Positions 1 through 6,659 of a stretch of DNA of 14,434 bases are shown piece by piece. Made by a program: the position numbers and the translations under genes. The stretch's first letter is position 1. Every line of letters begins with the position of its first letter. The DNA lies in the NCBI GenBank assembly GCA_030374735.1, contig JASCIV010000686.1:1-14434 (forward strand), written 5' to 3'. The notes under the pieces are model-generated. The model ran no database searches. It saw nothing but the letters and a program-made list of their open reading frames with translations, and was not told where the DNA came from. The stretch comes from Gracilaria caudata (taxonomy: Eukaryota > Rhodophyta > Florideophyceae > Gracilariales > Gracilariaceae).

Positions 1-869
1 GCACAACTGATCTTAGATAGTACGCGCAGCTGACAGCTCTGGAGGAGTTTCGAGTTCGAAATCATCCTTTGCTGCTCACTCCATCTGGGTTCGCCCGTCC
101 ACGTTGCGATCCAAAATTGCGTTTTTGCGCTCTCCACATCTCCCGTGAGTTCATCGTCCACTTAGCACCAGCACATGAGTGTTTTGAAAACGCAGGTCAG
201 TTATACGCAAAGTGAACTTGAGATAAGTTTGACTGTTCCAAAAACTTTGGTAAAACCGCCTCCATCCCGCGCACAAGGTTAGCCCGCACGCAAAATTGTA
301 CGTTGCACCATGTGTCGTAACTACGGTACAAGGTCGTAGCCTTCAAAAGCTGTTCATTGTGGTACTGGCCCAATGGGCTGAAATTGGCCTTGAGCCTCTT
401 CTCTCCACATCAAGAACAAGTTCAGACAGATTGCGCACACCTGTTGAAAGTGCTTTCGATTTGTATTTCCGTCATACATGATTGTGCAGAAGGGCCAGTC
501 ATAACAGCTCTAGGTTCTTCATCAACCCCCAAGTACTATGGTCCAGAATCTACTGTCATCACAGTGTGATTGATCACACACGTTATTATTCCGCACTACG
601 TGTTCCGATTGCGATAGAGTTCGTTTTTCTGTTTGGCGAGCAACTGTCAAAACGCAGGCCACCGTTCTGGCCCACTCTGAAGCTCCGGATCGTATCGTTC
701 ACAGAGATAGTGTCATTTTCAGCAGAACCGTACTAATCCAACATTATCAGCATCATTCGTTGCAACTTCTCACACGCAAACATAAGCTCCTTGTCATGCC
801 AAATGTTTAGCGGTTGCAATTGTACGGTGCCACTTCTTCCTCTCGTTCTTGCCACCTCTTCGAAATCTC
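1..869. other. Upstream flank of the glycosyltransferase gene, no gene recognised
   Basis: No open frame here resembles a protein: the longest are under 90 codons, overlap each other in different frames and have no domain-like pattern. There is no convincing TATA box near the start at 870. The last ~40 bases (830-869) are strongly pyrimidine-rich, like the leaders of the other genes in the window. A perfect 7-bp inverted repeat lies at 564-579. The stretch probably holds the promoter and 5' leader of the downstream gene, and perhaps the tail of a neighbour outside the window. An unrecognised upstream exon cannot be excluded. Confidence 0.5.
564..579. repeat. Perfect short inverted repeat (7-bp arms, 2-bp centre)
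   Basis: GTGTGAT-TG-ATCACAC lies about 290 bp upstream of the glycosyltransferase ATG. The arms match perfectly, as in a binding site for a dimeric regulator, but a chance palindrome of this size is possible. No factor is assigned. Confidence 0.3.
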
Positions 870-2201
870 ATGTTGAGGATTTCGCTGGCCGTTGTTTTGG
901 TGCTGCTCATATCGGATCAACGTGCACCAACCCAAGCCCGTCTGGATCGCTGCAATTTCGAACCTCGCATTCGAATATCGCGACATTACAGCCACCCGTA
1001 CTGCAATGATGCACAAGCAAATCGTTCAAAGTCTCTGTTAATAGACGTACCAAGAATACATGGTAATCCATACCACGCACTCTATGAGGTAGCATGGGCG
1101 GTTTCATACTATATTCAAAACTGCATCCGAAAACCACACTGGCAGTTTGAAGCACCCAATACGTTTCTCCGTGTTCAAGTGAACTATGAAATGAACTTGA
1201 CTCGGTGTGAGCATGAACCAAGTGACGAAGAGTATAAGCGATGGGAACAGCCTAGTTGGGGCTCTTGTATGTTGCTTGCCGTTGCGAGACGAGCGGGCAT
1301 CCCAGTCGGTAACATCGAAGTAGTGCCACCATGGAAACTAACAAGCACTTGTCACACGGCGGTGGTAGAGTTTCCACCCAGGTTTCGAAGTTTGACGTAC
1401 CATGTAGGTAAACGACCACGGACGAAGAAGCAGAAGAAACAATTGTTAAACGCTGAAAAGGTGGACAGCACGTTGCATCAAATGCAACAAGACGTATTGA
1501 AGGCGTACAACGTGAGGCTAGACCAAAAGCCGAACAAAGTGAACATCCTTCTGTACGACAGAAGAGATAGACGTCCATACCCTCTGAAACGAAAATGGAT
1601 CTCAGCTCAAAGTCTGGAGGAAAGACTACGAAATGATAGGCGAGTTTCCGTAAAATATATGGACGAGCTGCCAAAATCGCTGGCAGAACAGGCTCGCCTA
1701 TTCCACACGACGGACATCTTGGTGGCACCTCACGGAGCGGCAATGGCGAACACAGTGTTCATGAAGAAGACCAGCCACGTATTTGAGATATGGAAGTGCT
1801 GCAAGGACGAAGTGAGGCTGGATCCTGACAAACCACTTCGCTGGACTGGCTGGCACGCGGGTCGGATCGGGTTGAAACTGAGTTATTTTCAGTGTCATCG
1901 GCCGAATGAAGCGCTAAGTGTCTCCGAATTGAGACAATTAACAGAACAAGAAAGCAATGGCAGCGATCAGTGGTGCAGTCTGCCATGGGTCGATGTTGAG
2001 ATGAACTATGTGTACAAACAGGTTCGGCGGGCGGTGGCGGAGCATTCCCGTCGGAAGGGACTGCAAAAGCCGTTCATGCTGGCTGATTTCAGCATGCTGT
2101 TTGAGTTGATGGGCTTGGCTGTGGTACTGACAGCGTTCTTCGGAGTCCGGCTGTCGAGAAAACTGAGCGCAAGTGCGAGTGGTGGCAGGAATGTGGAATG
2201 A
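870..2201 (+). CDS. Glycosyltransferase family 61 (DUF563)-like protein, membrane-anchored
   Basis: The 443-aa protein resembles GT61 (DUF563) glycosyltransferases, which transfer pentoses or GlcNAc onto polysaccharides or glycoproteins in the Golgi or ER. Visible support: an N-terminal hydrophobic segment (residues 2-17), an NPYH motif at 66-69 matching the family's N-x-aromatic-H signature, and DILVAPHGAAMANTVF at 282-297, the most diagnostic block (the family's hGA.l.N.vFl). Conserved Cys and Trp residues occur in the middle. Donor and acceptor cannot be read from sequence. ATG 870 is the first Met in frame; its context is weak (C at -3), but the next Met lies inside the domain. Unusually, a second hydrophobic helix lies at about 409-428, followed by a basic tail. 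If the N-terminal segment is a cleaved signal, the protein would be type I. It converges on the transporter gene. Family call good, substrate unknown. Confidence 0.8.
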   Translation: MLRISLAVVLVLLISDQRAPTQARLDRCNFEPRIRISRHYSHPYCNDAQANRSKSLLIDVPRIHGNPYHALYEVAWAVSYYIQNCIRKPHWQFEAPNTFLRVQVNYEMNLTRCEHEPSDEEYKRWEQPSWGSCMLLAVARRAGIPVGNIEVVPPWKLTSTCHTAVVEFPPRFRSLTYHVGKRPRTKKQKKQLLNAEKVDSTLHQMQQDVLKAYNVRLDQKPNKVNILLYDRRDRRPYPLKRKWISAQSLEERLRNDRRVSVKYMDELPKSLAEQARLFHTTDILVAPHGAAMANTVFMKKTSHVFEIWKCCKDEVRLDPDKPLRWTGWHAGRIGLKLSYFQCHRPNEALSVSELRQLTEQESNGSDQWCSLPWVDVEMNYVYKQVRRAVAEHSRRKGLQKPFMLADFSMLFELMGLAVVLTAFFGVRLSRKLSASASGGRNVE

Positions 2202-2721
2202 AATGGCTCGACGGCTCTACCGGCTGTATGTTGACCGAGCACCAAGCACCAAACAGCCACGGTGTCAGTATAATTCGAAACGGGAGAGCACGCCTTTTGC
2301 AGACTCAGCAATGTCGACATTACGCCCCCTGCCACGCTCTTGAAGACGGCGGTGCATCACACACGACCTTGTCCGACGGAGACAACAAATTGTTGGTGAC
2401 GGTGCGTAGAGCGCCACAGCCATGAACACGCGGCTGGCATATTTCGGGGACGAACGCACCGCACACACACAAGCACGGCTGTAAGCACAGCTCTGGCGGC
2501 GTGACGGATGCGCGTGACGGCGGCACGTGAGTCGGGCGGACGCCAATCATCTGTAACTGTTGTGCATGCGCGCGCCCCGCACGCGCAGCGCGCCGTGCTC
2601 ACCGGGTCCTCCTCGTCATTCGTGAGCACCACCGCGCGAAGCGTGAGAAAAAAAGTTGTTGTATTGGCGGCTACGTCGCTATCTACTCTAGAAACTACCA
2701 GACAATCAAAATTAACAGGAG
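2202..2721. other. Convergent intergenic spacer with a CpG-rich island
   Basis: This separates the 3' ends of the glycosyltransferase (+) and the transporter (-), so it must hold both 3' UTRs. I see no AATAAA-type signal on either strand. Short open frames are present in all frames, but none looks coding. The stretch at about 2490-2640 is very rich in CpG and carries promoter-like motifs (separate entry), which is unexpected between two 3' ends. Confidence 0.5.
2499..2549. promoter_or_regulatory. Cluster of TGACG, CACGTG and CCAAT motifs
   Basis: Within about 50 bp lie two copies of GCGTGACGG (2499-2507 and 2512-2520), a palindromic CACGTG (2524-2529) and CCAATCA (2543-2549). These cores are those of bZIP, bHLH/bZIP and NF-Y sites in other eukaryotes. 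The 16 bp at 2508-2523 recur exactly, inverted, at 4446-4461 upstream of the transporter. Promoter function here is an inference, since no gene starts nearby. Confidence 0.3.
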
Positions 2722-4182
2722 TTACACCGGTAAGTCCGTGAAGACGCGGTTACTTTCCCCGTCTAAGTCCACGCACTTTGAAGCCTCAATGAAATAGGAC
2801 CCGATTACCCCCACCATTGACACCACCACCGACCAGCCAATGTACCAGTCATACGCGCCCTTCCCACTGCTTCCGGCACACGCTGCCAGCACAATGGAAA
2901 ACAACGCTCTGGCAACACCCACCGCCACCCCCAACAGGGCAAATGCCAGCGTGGAGTTTTCTGGCGCAAACACATCCCGCGCCAGGCATGCTGACACCAC
3001 CGCGCCGCCGTTGAACGCTACGAAAACAGAGAATACGGCGGCGTGAAACAGCCATGCGCACTCGGTGCGGATGGCCACTGGCATCAGCGCCAGTCCCACC
3101 GTCTGTAGCACGAGGATGAAGATGTTGCTCACCTTGGAGCCGCGAATGTTAGCCGTTGAGTCGTCGTTAGAAGAAGAGGAAGATGATAGTACATCGATTG
3201 CCAGCCCCAATGCCAGCCGTCCCACCACTCCGAAAAAGGTGGCATAGCACAACATTTGGTTGGCGTCGATAAGTGAAGTGTCAAATAGTGAGTGTAGCAT
3301 AAGGGGGTAGGAGAGAACAAAACCATATCCGGGACCCGCCGCTACAAACACGCTCACAAACACGAGTGCAAAAGCCGGGTCAACAACGATATCATGACAT
3401 GATAACCTGTTGAACGACTCACATTGTTTTTCTTTATGAGGTAACAATTCATCGTCACCAAAATCAACAATGGCAGAATAACAAACAGACTGTTGCTCTA
3501 CAACGCTCGCATCGTCCTTGCCACGCGCGCGTCGTTCATGCTGTGCGTCCTTGAGTGTCATGGTGGTCTGCGGATCGAAAATTTCTGCAACGGGGCACCA
3601 CCTCTCAGGCGGCCGTTCGATGAACATGGAGGCAGTTACTGAGAGCAAGCCAGCAGCCAAACTGGCGACGGCCATAGCCGGGATGGCGCCGCCCATGGCG
3701 TGAACCAGAGCCTCGAAAGCGTAGATGCCGAACAGCGAACCAGCGCCGCCGAACAGAAGGCTGAGCCCCGTCACGAGGGCGGGAGACTCCGGCACCCAGT
3801 CTTGAACAACGACGATGCCGACGACGTAGATACAGCCAGCTCCAGTTCCCTGCAAAATGCTGGCAAGATACACCATGAAGCGAGAATGATTGGCCAGTCC
3901 GTACGACACGAAGAGCTGTGCGGCGACGGCGAAAGAGCCGAACACGGCCACCAGTCTGGGGACGGCATGGTATTTTGAGCGGTCGGAGGCGTAGTACAAC
4001 AGCACGCCGAAGGCGGTGATTCCCAGAGACACGAACAGTGCAGAGAGTCCCAGCGCCTGTGTGAGGACGGGATCATCCAGGAACGACGCGAACACGCCGT
4101 TTGCGAACTGCAAGCCGAACACAGCCTGTAACACGAAGGCGGCGGGAACGGGACCGAGCCAGCGCCAGTTGGAAAGGCGCAT
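2722..4182 (-). CDS. Major facilitator superfamily transporter, OFA/monocarboxylate-like
   Basis: The 486-aa single-exon protein has about 12 hydrophobic segments in two halves, typical of MFS carriers. The first helix region reads FGLQFANGVFASF, and WVPESPALVTGLSLLFGGAG is like the W-F-P-x-x-R-G-L-A-T-G block of oxalate:formate antiporters and monocarboxylate transporters. FFGVVGRLALGLAIDVL at about 318-334 matches the G-R-x-x-x-G-x-x-x-D block after TM7-8. The central loop (about 187-263) is hydrophilic; the loop after TM8 has a six-serine run. ATG 4182 is the first Met: the open frame continues upstream through 83 non-hydrophobic codons from a GTG, but that part is promoter and leader. Substrate (an organic anion such as a monocarboxylate) is a family-level guess. 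A TATA box and TGACG sites lie upstream. Confidence 0.8.
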   Translation of the reverse strand: MRLSNWRWLGPVPAAFVLQAVFGLQFANGVFASFLDDPVLTQALGLSALFVSLGITAFGVLLYYASDRSKYHAVPRLVAVFGSFAVAAQLFVSYGLANHSRFMVYLASILQGTGAGCIYVVGIVVVQDWVPESPALVTGLSLLFGGAGSLFGIYAFEALVHAMGGAIPAMAVASLAAGLLSVTASMFIERPPERWCPVAEIFDPQTTMTLKDAQHERRARGKDDASVVEQQSVCYSAIVDFGDDELLPHKEKQCESFNRLSCHDIVVDPAFALVFVSVFVAAGPGYGFVLSYPLMLHSLFDTSLIDANQMLCYATFFGVVGRLALGLAIDVLSSSSSSNDDSTANIRGSKVSNIFILVLQTVGLALMPVAIRTECAWLFHAAVFSVFVAFNGGAVVSACLARDVFAPENSTLAFALLGVAVGVARALFSIVLAACAGSSGKGAYDWYIGWSVVVSMVGVIGSYFIEASKCVDLDGESNRVFTDLPV

Positions 4183-4258
4183 TACTAGCGAGAAGGGGAA
4201 GGGGGAACGAGTGCGGGAGGAGGAGAACGAGAACAGCGGGAGAGAACACAGGAAGGGC
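4183..4258 (-). promoter_or_regulatory. Pyrimidine-rich 5' leader of the transporter
   Basis: On the transcribed (minus) strand this stretch is almost all C and T up to the ATG, with few adenines. It lies between the TATA box and the start codon, so it is probably in the 5' UTR. Similar C/T tracts precede the other three start codons in the window. Confidence 0.4.
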
Positions 4259-4338
4259 AGTTGTTCACGCTGGCGTTGGTGTGCAAGTTGGCCGAGGTGG
4301 TCGCTTCGCAACGGTTGGTTGGCGCGCAGATGCGCTGC

Positions 4339-4345
4339 TTTTATA
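4339..4345 (-). promoter_or_regulatory. TATA box of the transporter gene
   Basis: TATAAAA on the minus strand, 157 bp upstream of the ATG at 4182, sits in otherwise CpG-rich DNA. At the usual 25-30 bp spacing, transcription would begin near 4310, giving a leader of about 130 nt. This is the only clear TATA box I found next to a gene here. Confidence 0.55.
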
Positions 4346-4392
4346 CCACACCGCCAGCCCGGCGCGCGCAAATCGGGCGGTGCGTGGCGCGG

Positions 4393-4461
4393 ACACGTCA
4401 GCGCGCGTGTGCGGCTGGCAGCCACACGCACGCGGGCGCGTCACACCGCCGTCACGCGCAT
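4393..4461 (-). promoter_or_regulatory. Upstream TGACG-type elements of the transporter promoter
   Basis: Read on the minus strand, TGACGTGT (4400-4393) lies about 50 bp upstream of the TATA box. Further TGACG cores are at 4443-4439 and 4454-4450. The outermost is in ATGCGCGTGACGGCGG (4461-4446), an exact inverted copy of 2508-2523. TGACG with an ACGT core is a bZIP/CREB-type site in plants, fungi and animals. Four more TGACG cores, either strand, follow to 4753. Function is inferred from position. Confidence 0.4.
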
Positions 4462-5942
4462 TGTCCCTGGCGCGCTTATCGAACTTCGTTGAAGAAAAAC
4501 TTTTTGCGCTCCCCCGAGAGCGTTCCAAGCGCGGACGCGCCTTCTTCGTGGTGGACTACGGTCGACTCGAGGTCTCCTGACGCGGACGGTGCCGTCTTTA
4601 GAGCATCTACCTTCGTACTCATTAACCATGATGGTTCGTCCACCGACCGCATGCTTACCATCGCGGCCCTTTTCGTGACGTTTATGCCATTGGTCAACCT
4701 CTCCGCAACAGCCGGCGTCATGTGCTTGCCCTGTTCGCTGCTGTTCGATGACGTCCCCAGCTCGCGGCGTGTGCCAAAACGTTCTTGCTAAAGCACAACG
4801 CACACTACCTTCGCATTCTTCAGAATTCCATTCGATCCGATCCACCAGCATTTCCAGCTCCACGCGTCCAAGGAACTTTCTACAATGTGTCAGCGAAAAC
4901 TGTACGATTTGTCATGCTGCGGAGTGCACGCGCATCGTTTCGCATATTCGCCACCTGTACGACGCCCCGTACCACATCCAAACAATTACTGCCTTGTCGC
5001 ACACGGACATGCATTACGGCCACCAATCCGATGCAAAAGCGCTACGGATCGCACCCTCACGACCCCACAGAATGAACTGCCCGTCGTCTCTCCACCTGTA
5101 GCTCGAATGAAAATCGCGTAACGGCCAGCGAACACAAGTTTACCACCACACGTGCGCTCTTCGCCGCGATTAACACCGTGAACACACACGCTCAAATCGG
5201 CGTCATCAAAACCGCGGCAGTGACGAAGATACACCGTTCAGCAGCCGTTAGTGGGGAAGCCAAACGGTCCTGAAGAGCGATGTTCCACACCACTGCAACG
5301 CACACCGCGCCTGCGGCTCCGAACAGTTGGCTACACCGCACGTGATTGGCTGTGAATAGCGTCCCAAGTGCCACGTAGTATGATTGCTGCTGCCCAGTGT
5401 TACGCACGATGCACCTCTGTGTGGCCTTGAGCCCAAATCGGAGCGTATCTATTCGTTTGGGGAATCCGCGCCGGCCAACGTCCCCAGATGTTCCCCACCA
5501 CTCGCCGGTGGTGAGTCAGCAGCGAGTACATACTCTCCCCACTCAATGAGAGTTTAGTTTCTGAAGCACGGAAGAGGAAGGTGCACAACTCTTTGGCTGC
5601 TTCTGTCCGTCGCAGTTACTGAGGTTTGCGTATACGACGGTACCTTCACAGAGACACCGCTGTCGCTTGTATGTGAGATAAACCCAATTTAAAAAAAATA
5701 AACATCCAGCGTTGCCAAGACGCCCAACACACTAGACACTAGTGTACTGAATATGCTAACGTCGAGCTGCATCACCCGGTGTGATCATGATGCTGTGCTC
5801 TACGGTGCCTCGTTGTTATTCTAGCATTGCAATAGCAGCAGTACAGCTGGCCATTCCCTCTCCGACCACGAACTGTGCCACACACTGATTCGTCAGGACA
5901 AGCCACTGCACGCTGGTGTGAAGAGATCGACCTGTATACAAT

Positions 5943-5972
5943 TTCACACTTAAAAAAGGTGTTCAGTGTGAA
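5943..5972. repeat. Inverted repeat, 8-bp arms, 14-bp loop
   Basis: TTCACACT (5943-5950) is complementary to AGTGTGAA (5965-5972) around an A-rich loop. It could form a hairpin in RNA of either strand. No family is recognised. Confidence 0.35.
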
Positions 5973-5995
5973 CGCGTCGCAGCCCTGAATAGTAC

Positions 5996-6012
5996 AGTAT
6001 GCAATGCATACT
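5996..6012. repeat. Near-perfect palindrome, 8-bp arms with one central base
   Basis: AGTATGCA-A-TGCATACT lies 23 bp to the right of the previous inverted repeat. A one-base centre suits a dimeric protein site better than an RNA hairpin. No function is assigned. Confidence 0.35.
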
Positions 6013-6486
6013 CTTTATAATACACAGTATCATCTACAGCAGGATGCAGCGTGACAGTTCCAACATTAAACAGCCGCAACAACTTTTTTCGCTCCCGTGT
6101 CTTCGGACTCTCTTGTCCCAGCCGACGACGCATGTTGAGACACCGTCGTAGTCTCTCGTTAACATATCTTCACAAACAACCTGCTGTGAGCCACTAAAAA
6201 GCGCTACAATTTAAAGCACAGCCACGCAAAGTGATAGCATTCCGAGATATGGCCAGCGCTTTCTGGCTCGCCGCCCGAAGCACTAATAAGTTGTATGCAG
6301 ACGGTCGCTGCTGGAGACGCAAGCGCCACAGCGAAACGGCGTGACACTCTTCTTTGCGCGAGAATCTTCTGAAATTTCCCGTCGTAATCATCATGATCAT
6401 AAGAACAACATGTTAAAGAGCGTAGACGCTCCACAACCTTCTTCATTTGTTTTGCTGGGTTTACATGACATTGTACAGTTATTGTA

Positions 6487-6517
6487 CCTCGTGCTCGAAC
6501 TCTACAACAGCACGAGG
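6487..6517 (-). repeat. Stem-loop in the likely SIN3 3' UTR (9-bp arms, 13-nt loop)
   Basis: CCTCGTGCT (6487-6495) pairs perfectly with AGCACGAGG (6509-6517). It ends about 140 nt beyond the SIN3 stop on the transcribed strand, so it may lie in the 3' UTR and act in 3'-end formation or mRNA stability. That role is inferred only from position. Confidence 0.4.
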
Positions 6518-6659
6518 CCTATCGATATGGTGCCGCACGGAATCAGACGGGTTGCACTTCTGATGAGCAAGCGATGATGCTTCGTCAAACTATAGCAAGT
6601 GTTGTTTTACATGTTAGCGCTGGTTTAGTAGTTCGTACCTGTACACCCCTAGCAACAAC

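Larger units (their letters stand above)
4462..6659. other. Long spacer without a recognisable gene
   Basis: About 2.2 kb lies between the transporter promoter and the SIN3 stop codon. No open frame exceeds 120 credible codons or matches a family I know. Two stretches look partly protein-like: a signal-peptide-like start at 4651, and a hydrophobic minus-strand frame at 5192-5515 with no usable ATG. AATAAA occurs at 5697-5702 (+) inside an A-run. The part at 5700-6520 is more AT-rich and holds several inverted repeats. The last few hundred bases should include the SIN3 3' UTR (minus strand). The rest could hold a non-coding RNA, a multi-exon gene I cannot assemble, or a decayed gene. Confidence 0.5.

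Noticed and set aside
46..62. GAGTTCGAAATC resembling a tRNA T-arm
   Set aside because: The flanking bases do not form the 5-bp T stem, and there is no matching acceptor or anticodon arm.
2732..2738. GTAAGT on the plus strand as a splice donor
   Set aside because: It lies antisense within the last codons of the transporter, with no plus-strand exon to join.
2508..2741. 77-codon plus-strand frame in the convergent spacer
   Set aside because: No domain pattern, and it overlaps the end of the transporter in antisense. Treated as chance in GC-rich DNA.
4183..4431. Upstream extension of the transporter frame from a GTG
   Set aside because: It would cover the TATA box and leader; it has no ATG and no membrane segment. 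ATG 4182 directly precedes the first helix.
5697..5702. AATAAA as a polyadenylation signal
   Set aside because: It sits at the end of an A-run with no convincing gene upstream on the plus strand, and other genes here do not show this signal.
6204..6446. 80-codon minus-strand frame starting with ATG
   Set aside because: No recognisable motif, and it lies in the probable SIN3 3' flank. Too short to support without transcripts.
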